Source of the DNA: Roseiflexus sp.
GTDB lineage: Bacteria; Chloroflexota; Chloroflexia; Chloroflexales; Roseiflexaceae
Direction of reading: 5' to 3'
Assembly (NCBI GenBank): GCA_017743475.1
Contig: JAGHYV010000019.1
Location: 1 to 61,406 of the forward strand
DNA length: 61,406 nucleotides
In this document: positions 1-8,987 of the stretch, in pieces
How the letters are laid out: every line of letters starts with the position of its first letter
Position numbering within the stretch: position 1 is the stretch's first letter
Program-made: the position numbers and the translations under genes
The notes under the pieces: model-generated
Database searches by the model: none
Seen by the model: the letters and a program-made list of their open reading frames with translations, nothing else
What the model was told of the DNA's origin: nothing

Positions 1-339
1 TCAATTATACATCTTTCAGGCTGCGTATGAGGTTACGGTATGGTGAATGCGCAATACGTCGCTACCACAGTGCAACGAAAATGGACGCTCCTTTTGCGCC
101 AGAACAGAGGGGGCGGGCATCCTGCTCTCGAGTGTAGAGTTTTTGGGAAATATAAGCGATGTTCTGCATTCCCGCGCGCCTTTGCCTCTCATCACCCCAA
201 CCCACTTCTCTCACAAGGGGAGAAGGGGAAGTTTGGGCGTTCCTGATGGCTGAAACGGGAGATGGCACGCAGGGGCTTGCAAAAAATCTACTCCTGTGAG
301 CAGGGATGCCGCCCCCTGCCGATTCCCGACTACTCCCAC
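1..339. other. Intergenic region with two short hairpins, no gene
   Basis: No convincing gene is present. Two inverted repeats are visible. CTTCTC (205-210) pairs with GAGAAG (220-225) inside a C-rich then G-rich stretch of the 'CACCCCAACCC...GGGGAGAAGGGG' type, a repeat style often dispersed in Chloroflexota genomes. GCAGGG (300-305) pairs with CCCTGC (314-319) just past the end of the minus-strand gene at 340. On the minus strand a T6 run follows that second stem, but only after about a dozen bases, so it is a poor intrinsic terminator. Confidence 0.4.
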
Positions 340-1464
340 TCAGCGAATGCACTGAATGTCCTCTGCTGTGTTATCTGGCTTCATAATGTAAACCCGGTCG
401 GTATTCATACGGTAGATGGCGAACGCTCCGCCCCGGAAGTACTGCTCCACGGCTTTGTCGGCTCTTTCCGGTTCAACTGCCCAACCGAGTGTCTCGCGGA
501 CGAACTGATTCTCGCGCCACAGTTTGCCGAACCCGCGGATCGGCTCAAACAGACTCGGCGGAGGCGTCATCCCGCCGCTCACCGGCTCCCCTTCACGCCA
601 GTAATCGGGGTGGAGTTGCCAGACAAGCGAGCCGCGCGCGTTGTCGTAGAAGACCACCCAGATATTGCCAGCCTGCCAGGACGCAATGTCACCCGTGTTG
701 GCAACCCAGTACATGGCGCCGCGCTCGAAGCGCTGCGATGCTGCCGGAACCGCCAGTTTCGGGAATGGCGATGGACATCCGAGAATGTTCGGATATGCGC
801 GTGTGGTGGAACCAAGGAATGGTGCCGGTGGTGCGCATCGATCGCTGACCGCGGGGTATATATCACGCCCCAGCAAACCAAGCAGCACCTCGTAGCGCGT
901 TCCTGCCAGTTCGGGATGGTACTCCATCCGTCGTCGCTCGAAGTACTGCACCGTGCCGGTCCAGAGTTCATCACCATTCGCCAGCGTTTCGGTCATCGGT
1001 TCGCTGATCGGATAACCGAAGCGCATCAAGCCGCCGTTGCGCTGCCAGTACTCAAGGAACTTGCCGCAGAGCGAGTGTCCGGTCTCCGGGAAGAACCGGC
1101 ATCCTTTTGGAACCGAGGTCGGACGCGGCAACAACTGCCATGGGCGCCCCTGATAGTCAAGCACCTGAGCGCCAAGCCGACCGGCAAGAACGCCGACTGA
1201 GCCGTGATCCTCGAGACGGTCGCGCTCGAACCACTGCACCGGACCGGTCCAGTTCTCAACTGTCTCAATCCGTAGTTCGCTGATCGGGTAGCCAAATACC
1301 GGTAGACCGCCGTTGCGCTCCCAGTAGCGCAGGATCGCGCCGGAGATACAGAAGCCGGTTTCCGGGAAACATCGCCGCCGTTCCGCTGCACTCGCCGGCG
1401 CTGCTGCAACAAGCGCACCGCTGATTGCCAGCAGAAGAGTGACCAGAAGGATCCCGCGTTTCAT
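340..1464 (-). CDS. Secreted protein with repeated 'FPETG...NGGLPVFGYP' modules
   Basis: A 374-residue exported protein of unknown function. Residues 1-26 form a classic signal peptide with a hydrophobic stretch ending in APASA. Two copies of a module follow, beginning RRCFPETGFCISG (near residue 29) and CRFFPETGHSLCG (near residue 121). Each runs into YW-x-RNGG, a FGYPIS motif, a 'VQ[WY]FER' strand and an 'LLGRLG'-like end. The paired cysteines in each FPETG motif suggest a disulphide-stabilised extracytoplasmic fold. The C-terminal ~150 residues have no recognisable family. The same module occurs twice in the CAP protein at 4221 on the other strand, so the two genes are distant paralogues. 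I infer a cell-surface role; ligand and function are unknown. Confidence 0.75.
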   Translation of the reverse strand: MKRGILLVTLLLAISGALVAAAPASAAERRRCFPETGFCISGAILRYWERNGGLPVFGYPISELRIETVENWTGPVQWFERDRLEDHGSVGVLAGRLGAQVLDYQGRPWQLLPRPTSVPKGCRFFPETGHSLCGKFLEYWQRNGGLMRFGYPISEPMTETLANGDELWTGTVQYFERRRMEYHPELAGTRYEVLLGLLGRDIYPAVSDRCAPPAPFLGSTTRAYPNILGCPSPFPKLAVPAASQRFERGAMYWVANTGDIASWQAGNIWVVFYDNARGSLVWQLHPDYWREGEPVSGGMTPPPSLFEPIRGFGKLWRENQFVRETLGWAVEPERADKAVEQYFRGGAFAIYRMNTDRVYIMKPDNTAEDIQCIR

Positions 1465-2015
1465 GGTTTTCTCCTTTCTTCAGCGGCGTCAATATGCCGC
1501 TGTTCACCTTGAGTCTACGCCTGTGCGCGCATACGAGGAATGGAAGATGCGTGGCAGAACGCTGGCAGGATGCGTCGAAGATGAAAAGATGATGAGAGCA
1601 ATGCTTTGCCCTTCTTTGTTGGCGCTAGCGCGCGCCCCTGCTGGCGATCAACGAACTACATCGATGCAGAGCATTCTGCTGAACCGGGGGTGAAAGAGGA
1701 TGATGAGGTTCTGTCCTGTAGCAGCACTTGTTCAGCGACTCGTCGCTGACATCACATCTGGTAGAACACGACACGCGATACGGCGATGTTCGTTTCCAAT
1801 CTGCACTGTTTGCCACAGAGCGAGGGCGTCCGCATTCGTGGAGTGGTCGAGGATACGATGCCCTCGCTCCCGTGACAGGTCGTATCGCTGCGTGCAGGCG
1901 AGACGCCTGCACCCCAGGCTACGTGGGGACACACACCGTTCCAGCGTGCCAGGAACATCCCAGAACGACCTGTGTCTCTCACTATTGACCTGGCGTGCGC
2001 TGGTATCCGGTTTCA
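1465..2015. other. Intergenic region between divergent-spaced minus-strand genes
   Basis: About 550 bases without a credible gene. It holds the upstream region of the secreted protein ending at 1464 and the downstream region of the eRF1-like gene. The only clear structure is the perfect hairpin at 1892-1912, listed separately. Small open frames here lack homology-like features and a plausible ribosome binding site. Confidence 0.5.
1892..1912. repeat. Perfect 9-bp hairpin, palindromic intergenic repeat
   Basis: GTGCAGGCG (1892-1900), loop AGA, CGCCTGCAC (1904-1912). The related palindrome GCGCAGG-CTTG-CCTGCGC occurs at 18954-18971, suggesting a family of small dispersed palindromes with a GCAGGC core. 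There is no T-tract, so an intrinsic terminator is unlikely. Confidence 0.6.
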
Positions 2016-3182
2016 TCAATAGCGGAAGACCGCTGCGATCCCGTTGCTGCCGGGAATTTCGGCAGCCGCCACTGCAATCGCCTCGCCGCTATGTAGAATT
2101 GTCTGGTGAGCGGCGAGGTCCAGCAGGTCTTCATCACCCGGCAGTGGTTCGTCGTGCAGTAAGGCGGTCTCCTCATCTGGGTTATAGCGCCCCCAGACCT
2201 GTCGGTCACTGGCGACAAGAAGGCGCTCGACACGCCCGATGTGCGCTGCGGGCAAGATGGTGCGCAAATTCGTGCTGGCACGCGGCGGATTGTACTGAAG
2301 CAACGCTTCGAAGCGGTCACGCTCATCAGTGGCACGGCGGCTAAGGTCGTCCATCAGGATGTCTGCACCGCGTTCACATAATGCTTCGTCGCTCAGGTGA
2401 TCCGGGCTGCCGCTAATGTAACCATCGACAACATGCGCATATCCGTTCAGCGAACGATACATCGAGACCATATACTCTACACCCGCCAGCACTAGCGGAT
2501 CGCGGACGCGGTTCATGGCGCGCTCGACAGCGTTGCTCACTGCCTGAAGATAGCGATGCACCTCCGCTTTTTCATCAAAAATGTTGCCGCCATGCCCTGG
2601 ATACATGGCGCCACTTGCGCCGCCGCGCATTGAACGAGTGACGTGGCGTTGTGCCTGACGACCGGTCGGGTCGGTTTGTGGCAGATCGTCGAGTCCTTCA
2701 GGTGCGTCAGGCAGCGGAACTGTTGTGATGCCGGATGGCGTGGCATGCAGCAACCGCACGCGGCTTTTGCTCAGTGCCAGCACATAGAACGAGTCGGTTG
2801 CAGGGCGCGGGATGAGCAACGGTTTGATGTATGGACGACGCCCCACCATCACCGCATCGCTGACACGATGCGGCAACTGGTAGATGTGAACCTGACCAGG
2901 AGCGACGTAGATCGCCAGACCCGCATCCTGGTATGCTTCGAGTGCTCGCGCATCGGTCATGTCCCACGCTGGCGCCAGCATTGCGCGCATATCATCGCGC
3001 TCATATCCACTGGCTTCTAGTTCCGCTTCGGCACGCCGTAGCAGATTTTCGAGTTGAACCGCACGCTGAAGCGTTTCACCCGGCGGATAGGGCGCTAGGA
3101 AGAACGAGACCCATGGCGTCCCTCCTTGCTCAATTAATTCTCGCACTTCTTCGCGCGATACTCCTTTGAGTAAAACACTCAT
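2016..3182 (-). CDS. Bacterial eRF1-like (baeRF-type) protein
   Basis: A protein of about 388 residues that resembles the bacterial and archaeal eRF1-related families (baeRF), which share the Rossmann-like and C-terminal domains of archaeal release factor and Pelota. Visible features are an N-terminal alpha/beta region starting MSVLLKG, a 'YVLALSKSRVRLLHAT' strand-turn typical of the baeRF middle domain, and a C-terminal L7Ae-like segment ending in the hallmark 'HSGEAIAVAAAEIPGSNGIAAVFRY'-like tail. I chose the start at 3182 because AGGAGG lies just upstream; a longer frame to 3236 is open but lacks a binding site. The GGQ motif of true release factors is not seen, so a ribosome rescue or hibernation role is only an inference. 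It is followed at 60 bp spacing by no partner on this strand; the phosphoribosyltransferase lies upstream. Confidence 0.7.
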   Translation of the reverse strand: MSVLLKGVSREEVRELIEQGGTPWVSFFLAPYPPGETLQRAVQLENLLRRAEAELEASGYERDDMRAMLAPAWDMTDARALEAYQDAGLAIYVAPGQVHIYQLPHRVSDAVMVGRRPYIKPLLIPRPATDSFYVLALSKSRVRLLHATPSGITTVPLPDAPEGLDDLPQTDPTGRQAQRHVTRSMRGGASGAMYPGHGGNIFDEKAEVHRYLQAVSNAVERAMNRVRDPLVLAGVEYMVSMYRSLNGYAHVVDGYISGSPDHLSDEALCERGADILMDDLSRRATDERDRFEALLQYNPPRASTNLRTILPAAHIGRVERLLVASDRQVWGRYNPDEETALLHDEPLPGDEDLLDLAAHQTILHSGEAIAVAAAEIPGSNGIAAVFRY

Positions 3183-3244
3183 ACGTTCCTCCTGAATTCC
3201 ACGATGACACATGATTTCGAGCCATTCAGCCATCATGGATCGTA

Positions 3245-3961
3245 TCAGGTAGTGCCCTGTTCCAGTGCCTCATCAGTACGGGGCGCCGGTACATAGCCAC
3301 AGAACGCTTCGGCGAGGAGTGTGCGCACCTCCTCATCACTAGTTGGCGTGAAGTCGCTGTACCACAAGCCAATCGCGTAGAGCAATTCAGGCGTCGCCAG
3401 CGCAACAACCTCATCCACCAGCGGTTCGATTTCCGCGACACTCTCGGGAGCAGCAACCGGCGTTGCCACAATGATCCCGGACGGACTGCCTCGTCGAACT
3501 GCTTCGATAGCAGCCTGCATGGTCATACCGGTTGCCAAACCATCGTCGATGAGAATGACACGCGCGCCTTCAACCGTCGGCGGACGCCGATCGCCGCGGT
3601 AGAGGCGTCTGCGCTGTTCGAGAATACGTTGTTCTTCAGTGGTGATATGCTCGATGATGTCTGACGGTATGCCAAGTTCTCTGATGACTGTGTGGTTCAG
3701 GACGCGCACACCGCCTTCCGCGATGGCGCCCATCGCCAGTTCGGCATGTCCGGGGACGCCGAGTTTACGCACGAGGACAATATCGAGCGGCGCGTGAAGC
3801 GTACGCGCGACCTCATACGCAATCGGTACGCCGCCACGCGGCAGCGCCAGCACCAGCAGATCGGGAGTGTCGGCTAATGCCGCGAGCCGACGCGCCAGCA
3901 ACATACCTGCCTCGCGTCGGTCACGGAACAGTGGAGGAAACTCTTTAGCCCTGATACGCAT
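3245..3961 (-). CDS. Phosphoribosyltransferase-domain protein
   Basis: A 238-residue type I phosphoribosyltransferase fold. The PRPP-binding loop is VILIDDGLATGMTM, matching the family's acidic-acidic-G-x-A-T-G signature. An upstream 'ALPRGGVPIAYEVA' loop and 'VRKLGVPGHAELAMGAIAEGG' segment are characteristic of the stand-alone subgroup often annotated as predicted phosphoribosyltransferase and seen fused to dienelactone hydrolase-like domains. The start at 3961 is set by GGAGG about 8 bases upstream; the frame is open to 4084. It lies 62 bp upstream of the eRF1-like gene on the same strand and may be cotranscribed. The base acceptor cannot be told from sequence. Confidence 0.75.
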   Translation of the reverse strand: MRIRAKEFPPLFRDRREAGMLLARRLAALADTPDLLVLALPRGGVPIAYEVARTLHAPLDIVLVRKLGVPGHAELAMGAIAEGGVRVLNHTVIRELGIPSDIIEHITTEEQRILEQRRRLYRGDRRPPTVEGARVILIDDGLATGMTMQAAIEAVRRGSPSGIIVATPVAAPESVAEIEPLVDEVVALATPELLYAIGLWYSDFTPTSDEEVRTLLAEAFCGYVPAPRTDEALEQGTT

Positions 3962-4220
3962 TGCAGGCGCCTCCGCACGCCACCGAAATGGCGGCGATTG
4001 GCGCCGGGAGGGGCGCAGCGCCGCTGCACCCATGCTGTGGATAACAACGACGCTCTCATCCGCCGCGACATTGCGGTAGCGCATAGTGTGTTTGTTATTT
4101 TCTTATTGTAGCGCGTCCTGTGCAATTTGGGGTAGTCGTTGCTTCACGCAGCGTGAGCGTCGGAATACAGGGCTTCGGCAATTAATATAATGCGCATAGA
4201 AAGGAGGCATACGTCTGCAT

Positions 4221-5492
4221 ATGCGATATTTTCTTCTCCTTATCATTACGGGAATAGCGTTTTTCTCGACGATCCCCCACGCAACGGGGCGGAGTGCTGA
4301 ACGATGCTTCGCTGAAACCGGCTTTTGCATCTCAGGACGCATACGATCATTCTGGGAACAGAACGGCGGATTACCGGTGTTTGGTTTTCCCACAGGACCT
4401 GAGCAAGACATAGCTATTGAAGGGCGTATGGTGCGCGCGCAGCAATTTGAGCGCAATCGCCTCGAACTGAATCCAGGCAATCGTCCGCCCTACGATGTCT
4501 TACTGGGAAGACTGGGTGCCGAGCGTCTCTCTCAGATGGGACGCGACTGGCGATCCTTTCCGCGGAGTCAACCGCAACCAGGACGCCGTTTCTTTCCAGA
4601 GACAGGTCACAATGTGTGTGAGGATATTCTTGCTGCGTGGCGTGCAAATGGACTTGAACTCGATGGTCGGCATGGTACGACCGAGGCTGAGAGTCTGGCG
4701 CTCTTCGGCTTGCCGTTGAGCAATCTTGTTTCAGAAACACTGAGCGATGGCAAAACGTATCAGGTGCAGTGGTTCGAGCGTGCGCGATTCGAGGTGCATC
4801 CGGAACTTGCCCCTCCTTACCGTGTCTTGTTAGGATTGCTGGGCAATGAAATTCAGCACATTGGGCAGGCATCGCAACAACCATCCCTCCCATCGAATGA
4901 CTGGCTCGAACGAGTCAATGCATATCGCGCCCGTGCTGGTGTTCCGCCGGTCACTGCCGATCCGACTTTGAATGACAATTGTGTTCAACATGCGCGCTAT
5001 ATGGCGGAAAACGGCGTGCTGACCCATGACCAGAATCCGTCGCTTCCCTGGGCTTCTGGAGCAGGGCAGACATGTGCCCAGAAAGGAAATGTCTGGCTGG
5101 GATCGGGCAACGCCTGGAAACTGCTGGACGCGATAGATAGCTGGATGATGTCGGTTGGACATCGGGCCTGGTTGCTGTATCCAACGACTCTGACCTTTGG
5201 GTTCGGATTTTACCAAACGGGAGGGGTCAGCGCTGCCGGGTTGGATGTTCTAACGCATGCTCGATTTGATCAAGATACGACCTTCTCCGGCTGGTCAGTA
5301 CGGTATCCTGGGAGTAACCAGCCGGATGTTCCTTCGATAAAGTTGCCAATTACTCTGATCTGGCCATACTTCGGTCCGACGCCTGGTATCAGCAGTGTAA
5401 GCCTGCGCACAGCATCAGGAGTAGCACTGCCCCATTCTGTAACAACAAACCTTCCTGCCGGTTACAAAGGCGTGGCTATCATACCGGCTTAG
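4221..5492 (+). CDS. Secreted CAP/SCP-domain protein, prematurely stopped
   Basis: A 423-residue exported protein. Residues 1-24 are a signal peptide. Two FPETG-type modules follow (RCFAETGFCISG near residue 29 and RRFFPETGHNVC near residue 127). A CAP (cysteine-rich secretory/PR-1) domain begins near 'LERVNAYRARAGVPPV' with 'HARYMAENGVLTHDQN' and 'GHRAWLLYP'; many bacterial CAP domains are extracellular and of unknown activity. The reading frame stops at an amber codon (5490-5492) after 'GVAIIPA', but the same frame continues with typical CAP C-terminal sequence (see next entry). The C-terminal beta strands have therefore been lost. AAGGAGG sits 13 bases before the ATG, slightly far. Confidence 0.75.
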   Translation: MRYFLLLIITGIAFFSTIPHATGRSAERCFAETGFCISGRIRSFWEQNGGLPVFGFPTGPEQDIAIEGRMVRAQQFERNRLELNPGNRPPYDVLLGRLGAERLSQMGRDWRSFPRSQPQPGRRFFPETGHNVCEDILAAWRANGLELDGRHGTTEAESLALFGLPLSNLVSETLSDGKTYQVQWFERARFEVHPELAPPYRVLLGLLGNEIQHIGQASQQPSLPSNDWLERVNAYRARAGVPPVTADPTLNDNCVQHARYMAENGVLTHDQNPSLPWASGAGQTCAQKGNVWLGSGNAWKLLDAIDSWMMSVGHRAWLLYPTTLTFGFGFYQTGGVSAAGLDVLTHARFDQDTTFSGWSVRYPGSNQPDVPSIKLPITLIWPYFGPTPGISSVSLRTASGVALPHSVTTNLPAGYKGVAIIPA

Positions 5493-5588
5493 GCACTGCC
5501 GCCATTTACGACTATTGAAGTAACGGTCACCGGAACCTATGATGATTGATCTTTCAATATCACATGGCACTTCACAACCCGCAGATGA
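5493..5588 (+). pseudogene. In-frame C-terminal remnant of the CAP protein
   Basis: Reading on in the frame of the preceding gene past the TAG at 5490-5492 gives ALPPFTTIEVTVTGTYDD, then a TGA (5547-5549), then SFNITWHFTTRR and a final TGA (5586-5588). 'LPP-TTIEVTVTGTY' followed by 'F-x-W-x-FTT' is the normal ending of this kind of bacterial CAP/Ig-like secreted protein. The gene once extended to 5588 and now carries two nonsense codons. The remnant overlaps the probable start of menH. Confidence 0.7.
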
Positions 5589-6406
5589 TGGGCGCTGGCG
5601 GAACGTCACCCTCGACCAGCATTTCGTATTACGTCGCCGAGACTGGTGTTGGCGATCCGCTGGTGCTGCTCCACGGTTTTACCGGCAGCGGCGAGAGTTG
5701 GGCGGAGGTGATCGACCAACTGTCACGCCAGTTTCGGGTGATTTGTATCGATCTGCCGGGGCACGGGCGCACGCCTGCGCCGCCAGACCCGGCGCGCGCC
5801 ACATTGCCGCTGGTTGCTGGCGATATTGCTGCCCGGCTGCGCGACCTGGGAGCCACGCCAGCGCATCTGGTCGGGTATTCGATGGGGGCGCGCCTGGCGC
5901 TGGGGATTGCGTTGCTGCACCCGTATGCAGTGCGGACGTTGATCCTGGAAAGCGGATCGCCGGGATTGGCGACTGAAGCGGAACGCGCCGCGCGGCGTGC
6001 GCTCGATGAGGCGCTGGCGACCCGTATTGAGCAGAACGGAATTGTTGCATTTGTGGAAGAATGGGAGCGACTGCCGCTGTGGGAGAGTCAACGGCGCCTG
6101 CCGGAAGCGGTGCGGCAGCGGCTACGCGCACAGCGCCTGCGCAACACTCCGGCAGGGCTGGCATCCAGTCTCCGCAGCATGGGGACGGGCGCGCAACCGT
6201 CGTTTTGGGACGACCTGCCGCGCCTCTCGATACCGACCCTGCTGATCACCGGTGCGCTGGATGAGAAGTTTACGGTAATCGCACGCGACATGTGCGCGCG
6301 TTGCCCGGTGATGGCCCATCATGTCATCGAGGGCGCCGGGCATGCGCCACACCTCGAATGCCCGGCGGAGTTCGTGAAGCGGGTGGTTGAGTTCATCGAC
6401 CGCTGA
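5585..6406 (+). CDS. menH: MenH-like alpha/beta hydrolase (SHCHC synthase)
   Basis: An alpha/beta hydrolase of the type that removes pyruvate from SEPHCHC to give SHCHC in menaquinone biosynthesis. It has the oxyanion/lid motif LLHGFTGSGESW, the nucleophile elbow GYSMGAR, the MenH-typical 'LESGSPGLATEAER' and 'FVEEWERLPLWESQ' segments, the acid in 'TGALDEKF', and the catalytic histidine in 'GAGHAPHLE'. The start is uncertain: in-frame ATGs lie at 5546, 5564, 5585 and 5588, none with a clear ribosome binding site, and upstream DNA is the CAP gene remnant. I place it at 5585 because family members begin close to the first strand. The menaquinone methyltransferase gene at 58547 supports a menaquinone-using organism, although the two are not linked. 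Confidence 0.75.
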   Translation: MMGAGGTSPSTSISYYVAETGVGDPLVLLHGFTGSGESWAEVIDQLSRQFRVICIDLPGHGRTPAPPDPARATLPLVAGDIAARLRDLGATPAHLVGYSMGARLALGIALLHPYAVRTLILESGSPGLATEAERAARRALDEALATRIEQNGIVAFVEEWERLPLWESQRRLPEAVRQRLRAQRLRNTPAGLASSLRSMGTGAQPSFWDDLPRLSIPTLLITGALDEKFTVIARDMCARCPVMAHHVIEGAGHAPHLECPAEFVKRVVEFIDR

Positions 6407-6409
6407 GAT

Positions 6410-6432
6410 GTTGCCCGTCAACCGTGGGCAAC
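6410..6432. repeat. Stem-loop between convergent menH and ceramidase pseudogene
   Basis: GTTGCCC (6410-6416) pairs perfectly with GGGCAAC (6426-6432). It sits between the ends of two convergent genes, where a bidirectional stop signal would be useful. No T-run follows on either strand, so it could only be a weak or factor-dependent terminator. Confidence 0.35.
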
Positions 6433-6459
6433 CGTGGGCGCGTCCCCTGGCAGACGCTC

Positions 6460-7653
6460 TCACGGATGATTTCCGATCAGCCCCCGCGCCGCTGCAAGTG
6501 CACGTGAGCCGGCGGTCGGTCCGACTGACATGCTCTCTTCATACTGCCTGCCGGGGTTCAGGTAATCGGCGGGGGCACGAATTCGTCATCGGGCAGGATG
6601 TAGCCGATCTCATCGTCCGCCAGACCGATGAGCACCCGGCATGGACCGGGCAGCGCCGCTTTGAGTTCGAACCCTAGCCGTGGCAGCAGTTCGCCGGGAA
6701 TGGTGATGATCTGCGCTGCACCGAGATCGATGAAGGTGCACGAGGTTGTAATCGCGCCGTTCACCGGTTGGCGCACCCGCAGTACTCCAATCTGCTGCGC
6801 CATGAGCAGCAGCGGATTGACCAGCGGCAGGTCGAATTCGGTGCGCCGCACTTCCAGGCGATTGGCATCGATCACCGCCGACGCTGCCAGTGCCGCCAGT
6901 GCTGCATCGGCATAGGCGCGCCCCATGCGCTCCGCCCAGGCGGGGGTGCGATCGCACGTGTCGGGGGATAACATTCCACCCAGCGCGCCAGAAACATGCA
7001 ACGCCACTCCGCCGACCCGCGCCTCCACCTCTCAACATGCATACCCGGCATAGTCCGCCGAGATCAGCGTGCTGTCACCGTCCAGCACTTCTGGATGGCA
7101 CGCCATGTTCAGCAGGGTGGCGATCACTTCGCCATCCAGTTTCACAAACTGGAGCGCCGCCACTTCATCGTCAACAATGTCCGGATCAGTTGGCAATATA
7201 TCCCGGCAGACGGGTCATTGCGCAGCGCATGCGCGCCGGGCAGCAGAATGTCAGCGCTTCCATTGCCGCATCGATGATTGCCTGTTTGACCGCTACCAGG
7301 TAGAGCGTATCCACACCGCTGACGTACCGGTCTGGTCCCCACAATCCCAGTGTATCCGGGCCGCTGTGGGTGTGGGTGCAGGCGATAACCAGACCGGACG
7401 GATCGATGCCGTGCGAGTCGAGGGCTGCGCGCACATCGAGCACATCGCTGCGGTCGAGACCGATCAGGTCACAGGCGACGATCACTGCGATCCGCTCATT
7501 GAAGCGCAGCGCAAGTGCGCGCACATACAGGTCGGTGTCAATCGCTGTAGCACGCCGGTTGTTCTGAAATCCCGCCAGAAAAACTGGACGGGCATCGAGT
7601 TGGGGAGTAATGCGGCACGTTGCGGTGCCAGCGAGCAGGGCAGACGCATTCAT
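6460..7653 (-). pseudogene. Neutral ceramidase-like hydrolase, broken gene
   Basis: Four open pieces together give one ~395-residue protein resembling the neutral/alkaline ceramidase N-terminal family. Piece 1 (7653-7186) starts MNASALLAGTATCRITPQLD and contains 'VACDLIGLDR' and 'THTHSGPDT', the metal-binding motif. A frameshift near 7190 moves to DPDIVDDEVAALQFVKLDGE...MACHPEVLDG...ISADYAGYAC. A TGA (7032-7034) interrupts this, and the same frame continues EVEARVGGVALHVSGALGGM. A second frameshift at a C5 run (G5 at 6571-6575 on the plus strand) leads to DYLNPGRQYEESMSVGPTAG...LIGNHP, ending at 6460. The gene starts only 3 bp after the GH4 gene ends, so it was the last gene of that operon. 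Confidence 0.8.
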
Positions 7654-7656
7654 ACG

Positions 7657-8931
7657 TTACCTCTCGAAGGTCGGAAGCAAACCCCGGTTCGTTCGTTTGA
7701 TATCCTCCCATACGGTCTCAACGCGCGCTGCGTCCGGTCCGAGCGGATTGGCGAGCAGCGCCAGCATTGCTGCATCCTCGTCGCCCTCGACCGCGGCTTT
7801 CACAGTCAGCAGTTCATACGCCTTCACCTGACACGTCAGACTATGGAACACAAGCTTGAGCAGAGCGACGGGGATGGGCATAGCGCCATACTTCTCGACC
7901 GTGCATGGCATCTCGACAACCACATCATCGTCCGGGTTAGGGATAGCGCCGTTGTTGCGCGTATTCACGACATGAATGGCGTTGTCGCCGGTGTGGAGCG
8001 ATTCGATCAGCGCCGCTGCCGCAGTGGAGTAGTACGCTCCGCCGCGCTCCATCAGTTCCGGCGGCATCTCGCGCAGGTTCGGATCGGCATACCGCGCCAG
8101 CAACCGTCGCTCGACATCTATCACCACTTCGGCGCGGGTTGGCGCACCACTCTCCTGCTGCGCAATGATCTGCGGCGTAAGGTAGAAATAGCGCAGGTAC
8201 GATGAGGGAATGGCACGCAGCATCTGGATCAGTCGTGGGGGGAAACGGATCGGATCCTCGTCGTGGCGCAGATGCTCGACATATGCCTCAAGTACAGCAT
8301 CAGTGGCATCATCGCCGTTGATCGTCACGCGACGGATCCAGTTCAAGTGATTCAGCCCGACCCGTTCGATGAACACCTGTTCGGGCGAAACGTTGAACAT
8401 GCGGGCAATCGCGCGCTGCGCATTGATCGCATTGTTGCACAACCCAATAACCGGCACGCTGCCATGACGCGCCACTGCCTCAGTGACAAGTCCCGCCGGG
8501 TTTGTGAAATTGAGCAGGATCGCCTGCGGTGCGATTGCGCGCATATCGCGCGCAATGTCGAGCGCCACCGGAATGGTGCGCAGCGCCTTGGCAAACCCGC
8601 CGACGCCGGTCGTCTCCTGCCCGACAAGACGATGCCGTCGTCCAAGCAGTTCGTCATTGTGACGCGCCTGCTGGCCGCCAACGCGAAACTGGGTCACCAC
8701 ATAATCGGCGCCTTCCAGCGCCAGTCGCCGGTCGGCGGTCAACTCTACGCGAAACCCCGCACCAGCGTGGCTGACCATGCGTTGCGCGAACGAACCGACA
8801 ATCCGCAGGCGTTCCTCGTCAGGATCGACCAACCACACTTCGTGCAGATTCAGGATTGGATTCCGGGCGATCAGACCTTTGATCAGTTCAGGGGTGTAGG
8901 TGCTGCCGCCGCCGATGACAACAATCTTCAT
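7657..8931 (-). CDS. Glycoside hydrolase family 4 (6-phospho-glucosidase-like)
   Basis: A 424-residue GH4 enzyme. The family uses NAD+ and a divalent metal to cleave glycosides by an oxidation-elimination route. The NAD-binding motif [15 protein letters not shown] lies at the N-terminus. The metal ligands are visible as the cysteine in '[10 protein letters not shown]' and the histidine in 'VGLNHLNW'. The CN-x-x context resembles the CNVP motif of 6-phospho-beta-glucosidases, but the proline is replaced, so the natural substrate is unsure. Length fits the family. It lies between the G1P dehydrogenase-like gene (56 bp) and the ceramidase pseudogene (3 bp), suggesting one catabolic operon for glycosylated or lipid-linked substrates. 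No phosphotransferase genes are nearby, which weakens the 'phospho' assignment. Confidence 0.85.
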   Translation of the reverse strand: MKIVVIGGGSTYTPELIKGLIARNPILNLHEVWLVDPDEERLRIVGSFAQRMVSHAGAGFRVELTADRRLALEGADYVVTQFRVGGQQARHNDELLGRRHRLVGQETTGVGGFAKALRTIPVALDIARDMRAIAPQAILLNFTNPAGLVTEAVARHGSVPVIGLCNNAINAQRAIARMFNVSPEQVFIERVGLNHLNWIRRVTINGDDATDAVLEAYVEHLRHDEDPIRFPPRLIQMLRAIPSSYLRYFYLTPQIIAQQESGAPTRAEVVIDVERRLLARYADPNLREMPPELMERGGAYYSTAAAALIESLHTGDNAIHVVNTRNNGAIPNPDDDVVVEMPCTVEKYGAMPIPVALLKLVFHSLTCQVKAYELLTVKAAVEGDEDAAMLALLANPLGPDAARVETVWEDIKRTNRGLLPTFER

Positions 8932-8987
8932 ATTTCACCTCGCATCCAGAGGACTGCCCCGCATTGTACCACCGGGCGGCGCGCAGG

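Noticed and set aside
300-319. Intrinsic terminator after the first gene
   Set aside because: The stem is only six pairs, and the T6 run is a dozen bases too far away.
5490-5549. Stop codon recoding (pyrrolysine or selenocysteine) in the CAP gene
   Set aside because: No downstream insertion-element-like hairpin, and a TAG and a TGA occur together. Simple decay explains both.
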